A stretch of 64,000 nt of DNA, taken from positions 1 to 64,000 of the forward strand of contig CANIVU010000027.1 in NCBI GenBank assembly GCA_947470805.1. The letters run 5' to 3'. Of the stretch, positions 26,930-35,132 are shown one piece after another. This stretch comes from Acidobacteriota bacterium. GTDB taxonomy: Bacteria > Acidobacteriota > Terriglobia > Bryobacterales > Bryobacteraceae. Each line of letters starts with the position of its first letter. The first letter of the stretch is position 1. The notes below the pieces were generated by a model. The model saw nothing but the letters and a program-made list of their open reading frames with translations. It made no database searches and was not told the origin of the DNA. The position numbers were made by a program, and so were the translations under genes.

Positions 26930-27318
26930 GCGGGGCTAATACTCTTGGAAGTGATGATGAATGCATGCTTGATCTCAAGCCCGAAGAAGTTGCAGTCCCG
27001 AACCTCGACCGCGCCATGTTCTACTTGAATCGCTCGGTTTAGGTTTTGCACGGAGGCTTCTGCCGGGTCGATAAACACGATTCGTGACAACTGAGTTAGT
27101 TCGGCTGGTCCAAGATCGGCTTTGATTCTGGCGATGAGATACTTGAGCGCACTTTTCGTATCTGCAGATGCCCAAGGCGCCGAAATCATGAGGTCCCATC
27201 GGTCTGGAAGGTCTTCTCGGAGAAAAAGCGCAAAGAGTGAGAATTCGCCCTTTTCGGCGGAAATATCCGATTCCAACTTCTCAAACTTCTTTGGGAGTTC
27301 AATTGTGGTCGTGGTCAT
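26917..27318 (-). CDS. Hypothetical protein, partner of the HEPN protein
   Basis: A 133-residue soluble protein that I cannot assign. Features: a charged N-terminal helix (KKFEKLESDISAEKG), a WDLMISAPWA segment, an alternating hydrophobic strand (LSRIVFIDP) and a final strand (HAFIITSK). There is no Gly-Ser...Asp-x-Asp nucleotidyltransferase signature, so it is not the usual MNT partner of HEPN proteins. Its ATG overlaps the stop of the HEPN gene by ATGA (27315-27318), so the two are translated together. Base composition is visibly less GC-rich than in the neighbouring tad genes, which may mean acquisition by transfer. Confidence 0.72.
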   Translation of the reverse strand: MTTTTIELPKKFEKLESDISAEKGEFSLFALFLREDLPDRWDLMISAPWASADTKSALKYLIARIKADLGPAELTQLSRIVFIDPAEASVQNLNRAIQVEHGAVEVRDCNFFGLEIKHAFIITSKSISPAVVG

Positions 27319-27710
27319 AGGGCCTTCAGCAGTTGTTCAGCTGCGCTAATCATTGATTCCGCGTCGGCCTTTTGAATGGTACCAATTACGCTGTAACGGG
27401 ACTCCGGGTTCCACAAGGCGACGGCGTTCCAGAGATCGAAGTGTTCGCTCTTGATTCGTTTCTCTTGTCCAGACAGGCGCAGAAGAACTTCGAGAGCATG
27501 CGTTTGAAAAGACTTGTAGTTGTGGAACTCTCCGGTCGTGCGGGGGAAATCAAGCCAGTTAAGCGTTCGGCAAATCCGGGCCTTTAGCGCGATTTCGACG
27601 GCGTATCCGCAGACGTAAGCTGCCCCATCATATCGACCACTACTCAACAGGGCTTTGCCGTCCTCCAACCGGGCGTCAGCGATTCGGTCAAGTTCAGCAA
27701 CTGTAATCAC
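27315..27710 (-). CDS. HEPN-domain protein
   Basis: About 131 residues, nearly all helical, with the HEPN-type core AADARLEDGKALLSSGRYDGAAYVCGYAVEIALKAR (partly quoted: DGAAYVCGYAVEIALKAR is the most telling) and a C-terminal helix with ESMISAAEQLL. HEPN proteins bind nucleotides or RNA, and many are toxins or effectors; RTTGEFH and RIKSEH both fit the loose Arg-x4-6-His pattern, but neither is certain to be the catalytic one. GTG at 27710 is preferred because the longer frame would start at a TTG (27797) followed by 29 residues unlike HEPN. Operon with the 133-residue partner by a 4-base overlap. Confidence 0.72.
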   Translation of the reverse strand: MITVAELDRIADARLEDGKALLSSGRYDGAAYVCGYAVEIALKARICRTLNWLDFPRTTGEFHNYKSFQTHALEVLLRLSGQEKRIKSEHFDLWNAVALWNPESRYSVIGTIQKADAESMISAAEQLLKAL

Positions 27711-27819
27711 ACTACCAAAAATGTACCTGCAATCGCGTCGCGGCCCACGCTGGATCTCACCCGAGTCGATTACGTGAAAGGAGACTGCCAGCGGCAACTA
27801 TCCTCGCTCCAAATCCGCG

Positions 27820-28128
27820 CTAAGTCGATTCCGGCGGCGCAAACAGCACCAGCAACTCCAACTCTTGGGCAATCTCATAAAACCGGTGCGTCTCCCGCGC
27901 CGGCATAAACAGCACATCCCCCGCGCCCACCGCGATATCGCGCTCCCCGCTCACAAACCGCGCCCGCCCGCGCACCACGTAGTAAATCTCTTCTTCCGTA
28001 TGCGGCTGCTGCTCGTCCACCGCGCCCGCCGCCAACCGGTATACGCCCGCGCTCATCTGCCCCGTGCGCAGAAACTCAGAATACTTCTTCCCTGCCGCCC
28101 GCTGCTCGTCAAAGGAATACCGTTCCAT
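27820..28128 (-). CDS. Cupin-domain protein
   Basis: A 102-residue single cupin barrel. Motif 1 is visible as PHTEEEIYYVVRG and motif 2 as MPARETHRF, giving the usual His/Glu/His metal set. Such small cupins bind a metal and a small ligand or serve as dioxygenase-like enzymes; the substrate is unknown. ATG at 28128 is chosen because the upstream extension is Gly-rich noise that runs inside the preceding gene. It follows the CoA-binding gene by 2 bp and belongs to the same minus-strand run. Confidence 0.82.
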   Translation of the reverse strand: MERYSFDEQRAAGKKYSEFLRTGQMSAGVYRLAAGAVDEQQPHTEEEIYYVVRGRARFVSGERDIAVGAGDVLFMPARETHRFYEIAQELELLVLFAPPEST

Positions 28129-28130
28129 AC

Positions 28131-28538
28131 CTACAGCATTAACCGGCGATGCTCTTTCAAAATGCAGCGGTCCATCACAACTTTCACACCCGCCGCCCGC
28201 GCCTTCGCCGCCGCCGCTTCGTGGACCACATCCTCCTGCAGCCACAGGTACTTCACGCCCAGCCGCAGCGCCTCGTCCACAATCTCCGGCACAAACTCCG
28301 GCTGCCGGAAGACGTTCACAATATCCACCGGAAAGGGCACCTCGCCCAGCGTCCCATACGCCTTCTCGCCCAGCACTTCGGTCTCCGCCGGATTCACCGG
28401 GACAATGCGATACCCATGCTCCTGCATGTAGGCCGACACCCCGTGGCTCGGCCGCAACCGCTTGCTCGAAAGCCCCACAACGGCAATCGTCTTGCCTTCG
28501 CGGAGCATCTCGATCATGTCGGCGTCATTCGTCGCCAT
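28131..28538 (-). CDS. CoA-binding protein (YccU-like)
   Basis: A 135-residue Rossmann-fold protein of the CoA_binding_2 family: the nucleotide loop IAVVGLSSKRLRPSHGV at about residues 18-34, the VNPAETEVLG segment, VDIVNVFRQPEFVPEIVDEA, and the conserved LWLQEDVV near residue 100. Length matches the family. It presumably binds CoA or a related nucleotide; no enzymatic role is established. Its first 14 bp overlap the end of the pseudouridine synthase gene. Confidence 0.9.
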   Translation of the reverse strand: MATNDADMIEMLREGKTIAVVGLSSKRLRPSHGVSAYMQEHGYRIVPVNPAETEVLGEKAYGTLGEVPFPVDIVNVFRQPEFVPEIVDEALRLGVKYLWLQEDVVHEAAAAKARAAGVKVVMDRCILKEHRRLML

Positions 28539-29265
28539 CGCTCACCTTCAGCTTCAGAATCCGGCAGAACTTCGCCACTTCCTTCGGCTCCAACGGACGG
28601 AACTCGCGCGGCCGCAACGGCCCCAATTCCAGGAACCCGATCCGCACCCGACGCAGCTTTTCCACCAGTACGCCGAACGAATTGAACATCATGCGAATCT
28701 GGTTCTGTCGGCCTTCAATCAACTGCACTTCGTACCACGGATTGATGGCGTGCTTCAGCTTCTTCAGCCCCGCCGGCGCCGTCTTCTTGCCGTTCAAATA
28801 CACGCCGCGCCGGAACTGTTCTTCCTGCTCGAAAGTCAACGACGCGGTCACCTTCACCACGTACGTCTTCACCAGGTTCGATTTCGCCGCCATCACGGCC
28901 TTGGCGAACTCGCCGTCATTGGTCAGAAGAATCAGTCCCTCGGAGGCGTAGTCCAACCGCCCCACCGGATACACGCGCGTCTTGATGCCCTTCAACAGAT
29001 CCGCCACCGTCGGCCGTCCCTCCGGGTCGTACATCGTCGTCACGCACCCAACGGGCTTGTTCATCGCAATGTACAGAAACTCCTGAGGCGGCCGCAGCAG
29101 TTTCCCGTCCACCTTGATGTGGTCCACGCCGAACTCGGCCTTGGTCCCCATCTCGGTCACAATCTTGCCGTTCACCGTCACGCGGCCCTCGGCGATCATT
29201 TGCTCCGCCTTCCGGCGGCTGGTCACGCCAGCGCTCGAAATGATCTTCTGTAAACGCTCCTGCAT
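28525..29265 (-). CDS. rluB: 23S rRNA pseudouridine synthase, RluB/RsuA family
   Basis: 246 residues: an N-terminal S4 RNA-binding domain (about 1-60, with SRRKAEQMI and GRVTVNG), then the RsuA/RluB catalytic domain containing the active-site aspartate in GRLDYASEGLILLTNDG (about 100-117). The conserved basic RQNQIRMMF and the VEKLRRVRIG motif follow. It isomerises a uridine in rRNA, most likely in 23S helix 89 if it is RluB. The scpB-scpA-rluB order is widespread in bacteria and is kept here (scpA, scpB, rluB on the minus strand). Confidence 0.92.
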   Translation of the reverse strand: MQERLQKIISSAGVTSRRKAEQMIAEGRVTVNGKIVTEMGTKAEFGVDHIKVDGKLLRPPQEFLYIAMNKPVGCVTTMYDPEGRPTVADLLKGIKTRVYPVGRLDYASEGLILLTNDGEFAKAVMAAKSNLVKTYVVKVTASLTFEQEEQFRRGVYLNGKKTAPAGLKKLKHAINPWYEVQLIEGRQNQIRMMFNSFGVLVEKLRRVRIGFLELGPLRPREFRPLEPKEVAKFCRILKLKVSDGDE

Positions 29266-29279
29266 CGAACTTCTTTCTG

Positions 29280-30359
29280 TTAAGCCTCAGCGGCTGTGTC
29301 TGCTAACGGGGTCTCGGCCGGGGCTTCTTCGGGGGCCGCCGGCGTGGGTTCTGGTTCTGCTTCCGCCAATGGGGTCGGCTCCACGACGGCTACCGGTTCG
29401 GTCGCCTCGGCGGGCTGCGCGGCGGCTTCGGCCACCGACGCGGGGCCCTCGGCGTTCTCCGGCATCTCGTCTTCGCTGAACGCCAATCGGCGCAGCTCTT
29501 CAAATTCCTTCAACGTCGGCAGCTCGTTCACGTTCTTCAGCCCGAACTGCACCAGGAAGTCCTTCGTCGTCTTGTACAAAATCGGCTTGCCGATGACGCT
29601 CTTCCGCCCTGCCGTCGTGATCAGCTTCCGGTCCAGCAGCGTCTTCAACACACCGGCGCCCTGCACGCCGCGGATCTCCATGATCTCCGGCGCCGTAATC
29701 GGCTGCTTGTAGGCGATCACCGCCAGCGTCTCCAGCGCCGCGCCCGTCAGCTTGAACGATGGCTTCAGGTTCTTCACAAACTGGCGCACCGCTTCGTGGT
29801 GTTCCGGCTTGGTGGCCATCTTGAACCCGCCGGCGATCTCGCGAATCTGTAATCCGCTGTCGGGCCGCGAGAACTGTTCCACCAGTTCCGCCAACGCCAC
29901 TTCCACACGTTCCTGCGGCTGCTGCAGCGCCAGCGCAATCTGCTTGGCCTCCAGTGGTTCGTCGGTGATGTAGATCACCGCCTGCAGAATGGCTTTCAGT
30001 TCAACGTCGTTGAACTCCATCGCCACAGGCTCTTCCTCTTCGCCGGACTCTTCGTTCTCGGCCTCGGGTTCGCCTGCGGCAGTCTCATCGGTTGCGCTCT
30101 CGTCGGCCGGCGCGGGTTCGCCTTCGGGTTCAGTGCTCTCGGGTTCGGCGCTCTCGGGCTCCGCAGCCACCGCTTCCTCCGTCGCCGGTCCCGTCGCCTC
30201 CGCGGCAATATCAGCGGGCGCACCCTCCGACACCATCTCTTCGTTCGCCGTCTCCGCCGCCGTCGGCGCAGCCTCGGGCTCCGCTGGCACAGCGGCCTCG
30301 TCCTTCGTCAACGGCTCTTCCACCGCCTCTTGCGGCGGCCGAATCTCTTCCGGTTCCAT
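29280..30359 (-). CDS. scpB: Segregation and condensation protein ScpB with long acidic tails
   Basis: 359 residues, much longer than the usual ~180-200. The ScpB core of two winged helices lies at about residues 117-290 (ELKAILQAVIYITDEPL, TGAALETLAVIAYKQPITAPEI, RGVQGAGVLKTLLDRKLI). It is preceded by about 112 residues and followed by about 65 residues made almost only of Ala, Glu, Pro, Ser and Thr, both acidic and surely disordered. ScpB pairs with ScpA and Smc in chromosome condensation. It starts 3 bp after scpA ends. The tails could hold binding or spacing functions in the Smc complex; this is inference. Confidence 0.93.
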   Translation of the reverse strand: MEPEEIRPPQEAVEEPLTKDEAAVPAEPEAAPTAAETANEEMVSEGAPADIAAEATGPATEEAVAAEPESAEPESTEPEGEPAPADESATDETAAGEPEAENEESGEEEEPVAMEFNDVELKAILQAVIYITDEPLEAKQIALALQQPQERVEVALAELVEQFSRPDSGLQIREIAGGFKMATKPEHHEAVRQFVKNLKPSFKLTGAALETLAVIAYKQPITAPEIMEIRGVQGAGVLKTLLDRKLITTAGRKSVIGKPILYKTTKDFLVQFGLKNVNELPTLKEFEELRRLAFSEDEMPENAEGPASVAEAAAQPAEATEPVAVVEPTPLAEAEPEPTPAAPEEAPAETPLADTAAEA

Positions 30360-30362
30360 CGC

Positions 30363-31154
30363 TTACTTGTATTCCTCTTCCAGCCGCGTCACCGATTCAC
30401 TGGTCGCATTCGCGGCGAATTCTTCAAAACCGGTATGGCGCGTCAACCCGATGTCGCCAAACGCTTCCTTCTGCACCAGCTTCACGGCCTGGTTCTTCAC
30501 CATTTCCAGAATCGCCAGGAACAGCACAATCATTGCCGTCCGCGTCTTCTGCCGGTCAAACAGCTCGGTGGCCGAAATCGATTCGCCCTTCCGCGCATGC
30601 TGCAGCACCTTCCGTAACATGTGCATCATGTCCGGAACGGTCACGTCTTCCTTGTTGACTTCAAACTGCGGCCGCGTCTTCGCCCGGTCCAAAACCTTCT
30701 GCAGCGTCTGCACCAGGTCGAACAGCGTCACCGACAAGCCCGGATCGTCATCCTCACTCAGGAAGTCCTTCATCGCCGGGTTGGACCATGCCGCATCTTC
30801 CAGCAATCGCTTCTGCTGCAGCATCTCCGCGGCGTTTTTAAACCGCTCATGCTCCAACAGCCGGTCCACCAATTCCTGGCGCGGATCCTCCGTCGGATCC
30901 ATCTTTTCCAGTTCCGGATCCCGCGGCAAAAGCACCTTCGACTTGATATGAATCAACGTCGCGGCCATATAGACAAACTCCGCGCCCAGTTCCATATCCA
31001 ACTCCAGCGCCTTCTGCACGTACTCCAGATACTGGGACGTGATCTGCGCAATCGGGATGTTTTGGATATCAACCTGATGCTTACGGATCAGGTCCAGCAG
31101 GAGGTCGAGAGGACCTTCATACTGATCCAAATGGACATGGAGCGGGGACGACAC
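30363..31154 (-). CDS. scpA: Segregation and condensation protein ScpA (kleisin)
   Basis: A 263-residue kleisin with the family opening YEGPLDLLLDLIRKHQVDIQNIPIA at residues 12-36 (partly quoted), the AATLIHIKSKVLLP block near residue 66, and a C-terminal winged-helix region containing FLAILEMVKNQAV. ScpA bridges the Smc heads and holds ScpB. Length is normal. It heads the scpA-scpB-rluB run; the S9 peptidase gene upstream ends 35 bp before it. Confidence 0.95.
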   Translation of the reverse strand: MSSPLHVHLDQYEGPLDLLLDLIRKHQVDIQNIPIAQITSQYLEYVQKALELDMELGAEFVYMAATLIHIKSKVLLPRDPELEKMDPTEDPRQELVDRLLEHERFKNAAEMLQQKRLLEDAAWSNPAMKDFLSEDDDPGLSVTLFDLVQTLQKVLDRAKTRPQFEVNKEDVTVPDMMHMLRKVLQHARKGESISATELFDRQKTRTAMIVLFLAILEMVKNQAVKLVQKEAFGDIGLTRHTGFEEFAANATSESVTRLEEEYK

Positions 31155-31189
31155 TATCTCTCAGGGTACCACGCCGAATTGAAGAAAAA

Positions 31190-33220
31190 TCAGGGTTTAG
31201 CCGCCGGCTTCTTCGTCCATTCGGTAATCCAGTCCAGGAAATTCTTGTGCCACACCACACTGTTTTGCGGCTTCAGAATCCAGTGCCCCTCATCGGGGAA
31301 CAGCAGTAACTTGGACGGAACCTTCTTCATCTGCAACGCCGTGAACAGTTGCAACCCCTGCCCCACCGGCACCCGGTAATCCTGCTCACCGTGAATTACC
31401 AGCGTCGGCGTCTGGAACTCGCTCACAAAGTAGCTCGGAGACCATTTGGAATAGGACTCCGGGTTATCCCACGGCATGCCCTTGAACTCCCACATCGGGA
31501 ACCAAACCTCTTCCGTCTCCCCCGCCATGCTTCGCAGGTCATACACACCCGCGTGGCTCACCAGCGCCTTGAACCGTGTCGAATGCCCCAGCAGCCAGTT
31601 CACCATGTAGCCGCCGTAGCTCCCGCCCGCCGCCGCAAACCGGTCGGCGTCGGCCCACGGCTGCGCCGCAATCCCGTCCACCGTCGCCATCAGGTCTTCG
31701 TAGACTTTCCCGCCCCAGTCGTTGTTGATGTCATCGGTGAACTTCTGCCCATACCCCGTCGAACCGCGCGGATTCGGCATCACCACCACAAACCCGGCCG
31801 CCGCGAAAATCTGCGGATTCCACCGGTAGCTCCACGATTCGTGCCACGCGCCCTGCGGCCCGCCGTGAATGAAGAACAGCACCGGATACTTCTGCTTGGC
31901 GTCAAACCCGGCCGGCTTCAGCACGAACGAATGAATGTTGGCGCCCTCCGCGCCCGTAGCCGTGAAATCTTCAAACGCCGTCAGCGCCACGCCGTTCAAC
32001 ACCGACTCGTTCATCCGCGTCAGCGGCTCCGGCTTGCTCGTCGGCGAATTCACCCGGTAGAGCTCCACCGGGCTCGCCCCCGTCTGCATCGTGTACAGCA
32101 TCGTTTTGCCGTCCGGCGTCAACTGCACATCGTCGTAGGTGGCCGACCCCGACACAATCGATCGCGCCCCGCCCGTCCCATTGATCGCCAGCATCTGAAT
32201 GCCCTGCCGCCCGCGATCTTCCACAGTAAAGAAAATCCGGGTCGAATCCGGCGACCAGTAGATGCTCTCCACATTCCGGTCCACCGATTCAGTCAAATCG
32301 CGCACCTGCCCGTCCTTGCGCTTAATCACAAACATCCGCCACCGGTCGCTCTCATAACCGGCCGTCTTCTGCCCGCGCCATGCCAGCCACTGCCCATCGG
32401 GCGAATACACCGGGCCCACATCGGCGCCCGCCGTCACGGTAATCTTCTGCGCCTCCCCGCCATCGGGCGAAACGGTCCACAACTCACTATTCGTCGATGT
32501 CGCCTGTTCCTTCTCGCCGTTCATCACATAGCAAACTTCCTTGCCATCGGGCGAAATCGCATACCCATCCTGCCCGCCCAGCGAAAAGCTCGGCACGTCA
32601 AACGCGCCCGGCGTCAGATCTTTTACTTCGCCGCCATCGACGGACGTCACAAACAGGTGGCTCTTGCGCCTCGATCCCCACTGGTTCCAATGCCGGTAGA
32701 GCAGGGAAGTGTACGTCCGCGCTTTGCTCTTGTTCTCGCTCTCTTCCTTCAGCGCCCGTGCATTACAGGCCTCATCGGCGCAGTCCGGATACACTTCGCT
32801 GGTAAACAGGAGCCGCTTCCCATCGGGGAACCACAATACGCCGCCGGCTTCCGTCGCCAGCTTCGTCACCTGCTTCGCCCGCGTGCCATCGGCGTTCATC
32901 ACCCAAACGTGCGACGCCCCGCCGCGCGTCGAAACAAAGGCGATCTGCTTCGAATCCGGCGACCACCGCGGCCGGTCGTTCGACCCGTCGTTGGTAATCG
33001 CCATTGGCGTCCCGCCCGCCAGCGGGATCGTGTAAATCTGCGTCGCCTTCTTGTTCGCCGCCAGGTCCACGCTCTGCACTGCGAACGCCACCGTCTTGCC
33101 GTCGGGCGACAGTTGCGGCTCCGACACGCGCCGGATGCGCATCATCGTTTCGATATCAAGTCCTGGCGCGGCAACGAGCGGCGCCGCAAGCGAGAGGCAG
33201 ATCAGCCAAAACCGCAGCAT
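31190..33220 (-). CDS. Secreted S9-family prolyl-oligopeptidase-like peptidase
   Basis: A 676-residue exported enzyme. A signal peptide is clear (residues 1-18, ending VAA). Residues about 20-400 form a WD40/Tol-B-like propeller with repeated SPDGK and SPDSK motifs. The C-terminal ~260 residues are an alpha/beta hydrolase with the nucleophile in GGSYGGYMVNW, the acid in HGEQDYRVP and the base in DEGHWI. This is the layout of dipeptidyl/acylaminoacyl peptidases that take up short peptides outside the cytoplasm. It sits between scpA and the divergent carbonic-anhydrase-like gene, with which it shares a 69-bp upstream gap. Confidence 0.93.
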   Translation of the reverse strand: MLRFWLICLSLAAPLVAAPGLDIETMMRIRRVSEPQLSPDGKTVAFAVQSVDLAANKKATQIYTIPLAGGTPMAITNDGSNDRPRWSPDSKQIAFVSTRGGASHVWVMNADGTRAKQVTKLATEAGGVLWFPDGKRLLFTSEVYPDCADEACNARALKEESENKSKARTYTSLLYRHWNQWGSRRKSHLFVTSVDGGEVKDLTPGAFDVPSFSLGGQDGYAISPDGKEVCYVMNGEKEQATSTNSELWTVSPDGGEAQKITVTAGADVGPVYSPDGQWLAWRGQKTAGYESDRWRMFVIKRKDGQVRDLTESVDRNVESIYWSPDSTRIFFTVEDRGRQGIQMLAINGTGGARSIVSGSATYDDVQLTPDGKTMLYTMQTGASPVELYRVNSPTSKPEPLTRMNESVLNGVALTAFEDFTATGAEGANIHSFVLKPAGFDAKQKYPVLFFIHGGPQGAWHESWSYRWNPQIFAAAGFVVVMPNPRGSTGYGQKFTDDINNDWGGKVYEDLMATVDGIAAQPWADADRFAAAGGSYGGYMVNWLLGHSTRFKALVSHAGVYDLRSMAGETEEVWFPMWEFKGMPWDNPESYSKWSPSYFVSEFQTPTLVIHGEQDYRVPVGQGLQLFTALQMKKVPSKLLLFPDEGHWILKPQNSVVWHKNFLDWITEWTKKPAAKP

Positions 33221-33289
33221 ATTCCAATTGTAGATGACCGTTCACCCGCCAGAGTTTCTGAATCCACGCGATAATAGGAAACCGGCATT

Positions 33290-33808
33290 ATGATTCGCTC
33301 ATTCCAAGGCACCACGCCCCGTATCGCCTCCTCCGCCTGGGTCGATCCCGCCGCCACCGTCATCGGCGATGTCACAATCGGCGAACGCTCGAGCGTCTGG
33401 CCCAACGCCACCCTCCGCGGCGATGTTCACAAAATCACCATCGGCGACGAAACGAACATTCAGGACGGCTCCGTCCTCCACGTCGAAGAGCACCTGTTCG
33501 ATCTCACCATCGGCAACCGCGTCACCGTCGGCCACCAGGTCTGCCTCCACGGCTGCGTCGTCGAAGATGATTGCCTGATCGGCATCGGAGCCATCGTTCT
33601 TAACGGGGCCAAAATCGGCCACGGCTCCGTCATCGCCGCCGGCGCGCTCGTCCCCGAGGGCATGGAAATCCCGCCCTTCTCCCTCGCCATGGGCGTCCCC
33701 GCCAAGGTCCGCCGCAGCGTCAGCCCCGAAGAGCAGGAACGCTTCCGCGTCAATGCCCAGCACTACGTCGAACTCCGCGAAAAATACCTGAACGATTCCT
33801 CCAGCTAA
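33290..33808 (+). CDS. Gamma-carbonic-anhydrase-like left-handed beta-helix protein
   Basis: 172 residues forming a left-handed beta-helix by hexapeptide repeats (VIGDVTIGERSSVWPNATLRGD, IGIGAIVLNGAKIGHGSVIAAGA, each partly quoted). Three histidines fall where the CamH/YrdA zinc ligands lie: in SVLHV, VTVGH and CLHGC. YrdA-like proteins often lack proven carbonic anhydrase activity, so the enzyme role is tentative. Its stop lies 7 bp before hisS, so the two genes are probably cotranscribed. Confidence 0.9.
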   Translation: MIRSFQGTTPRIASSAWVDPAATVIGDVTIGERSSVWPNATLRGDVHKITIGDETNIQDGSVLHVEEHLFDLTIGNRVTVGHQVCLHGCVVEDDCLIGIGAIVLNGAKIGHGSVIAAGALVPEGMEIPPFSLAMGVPAKVRRSVSPEEQERFRVNAQHYVELREKYLNDSSS

Positions 33809-33815
33809 ACCCATC

Positions 33816-35063
33816 ATGAGCATTCGCGCCATCAAAGGCACCCGTGACATTCTTCCGCCCGCCTCGGCCGTGTGGAACGAAATTGAAGAAACCTCCCGCC
33901 GCGTCTTCCGCACCTTCAACGTGCACGAAATCCGCACGCCCATCTTCGAAGAGACCGCGCTCTTCTCCCGCGGCGTCGGCGAAGAAACCGACATCGTCTC
34001 GAAGGAAATGTACACCTTCGACGATCACGGCGACTCGCTCACCCTGCGGCCCGAAAACACCGCCAGCGTCATCCGCGCCTTCATCGAACACCGCATGGAT
34101 CAGATCCCCGGCGTGAAGAAGCTCTTCTACATCGGGCCCATGTTCCGCCGCGAGCGTCCCCAAAAAGGGCGCTACCGCCAGTTCTCGCAAATCGGCGCCG
34201 AACTCATCGGGTCGGACTCGCCCACCGTCGACGCCGAAACCATCGAACTGGTCGACACTCTGCTGAAGGCCAACGGCGTCCACGGCGCCCGCCTGCTCAT
34301 CAACTCCGTCGGCGACCCCGAGTCCCGTGCCCGCTACATCGCCCGCCTCAAGTCCGACCTCGAAAAATACATCGGCGAACTCTCCCCGGACTCCCAGCGC
34401 CGCGCCGTAACCAACCCCTTGCGCGTCCTGGACTCGAAGGACCCCCAAGACCAACCGATCGTGGAAAAACTCCCCAGCATCCACGAGTATTTGAACGAGG
34501 CGTGCACCGAGCACTTCGCCGCCGTCCGCCGCTACCTGGACGACCGCGGCATCGCCTATGAAGTGACGCCCCGCCTGGTGCGCGGCCTCGACTACTACAC
34601 CCACACGACGTTCGAATTTCTTCACGGCGCCTTGGGCGCGCAAAACGCCATCTGCGGCGGCGGCCGCTACAATGGCCTGGCCGAATCGCTCGGCTCGAAA
34701 GTGCCCGCCCCTGGCATCGGCTTCTCCATCGGCGAGGATCGTCTTGTGATGGCAGTGGAAGAAGCCCGCGGCGGCATCCCAGCGTTGTCCCTCCCCCTCT
34801 TCATCGCCCCCATGACAGAAGCCGCCTTCCGCAAAGGTGCACTGATCGCCCGCGCTCTCCGCGCCCAAAACATCGCGGTAGAAGTCAACGCCCCGGCCAA
34901 AATGAAGCGCCTGATGGAGCTAGCCAACAAAGCCAACGCCCGCCATACGCTGCTGATCGGCGACGACGAACTCGCCAACGGCCGCTACGGCCTGAAGAAC
35001 ATGCAAACCGGCGACCAGCAGTCCGTAGCCGAAGCCGACCTCGCCACCCTCCTCACCGCCTAA
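33816..35063 (+). CDS. hisS: Histidyl-tRNA synthetase
   Basis: A 415-residue class II synthetase of normal length. Visible signatures: KGTRDILPP at the N-terminus, the motif 1 region around FRTFNVHEIRTPIFE, LRPENTASVIRAF, motif 2 with RRERPQKGRYRQFSQIGAE, the histidine-specific LVRGLDYYTHTTFEF, and motif 3 GIGFSIGEDRLVMA. A C-terminal anticodon-binding domain (from about residue 325) ends the protein. It attaches histidine to tRNA-His. A 35-bp perfect palindrome begins one base after the stop. Confidence 0.97.
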   Translation: MSIRAIKGTRDILPPASAVWNEIEETSRRVFRTFNVHEIRTPIFEETALFSRGVGEETDIVSKEMYTFDDHGDSLTLRPENTASVIRAFIEHRMDQIPGVKKLFYIGPMFRRERPQKGRYRQFSQIGAELIGSDSPTVDAETIELVDTLLKANGVHGARLLINSVGDPESRARYIARLKSDLEKYIGELSPDSQRRAVTNPLRVLDSKDPQDQPIVEKLPSIHEYLNEACTEHFAAVRRYLDDRGIAYEVTPRLVRGLDYYTHTTFEFLHGALGAQNAICGGGRYNGLAESLGSKVPAPGIGFSIGEDRLVMAVEEARGGIPALSLPLFIAPMTEAAFRKGALIARALRAQNIAVEVNAPAKMKRLMELANKANARHTLLIGDDELANGRYGLKNMQTGDQQSVAEADLATLLTA

Positions 35064-35098
35064 GACAAATCCTGGGTGACTGTCACCCAGGATTTGTC
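35064..35098. repeat. Perfect 17-bp inverted repeat with a 1-base centre
   Basis: GACAAATCCTGGGTGAC and GTCACCCAGGATTTGTC flank a single T. The element starts at the first base after the TAA of hisS. No T-run follows, so a simple rho-independent terminator is unlikely. It has the same design (long perfect arms, one unpaired base, hugging a stop codon) as the element at 7943-7973 but a different sequence. Confidence 0.85.
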
Positions 35099-35132
35099 CG
35101 AATCTAAACATTCGTCGACGGGTGCCGACCCA

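Noticed and set aside
27711..27797. N-terminal extension of the HEPN protein
   Set aside because: The extension begins at TTG and its 29 residues are unlike HEPN proteins; the GTG at 27710 gives the domain its normal start.
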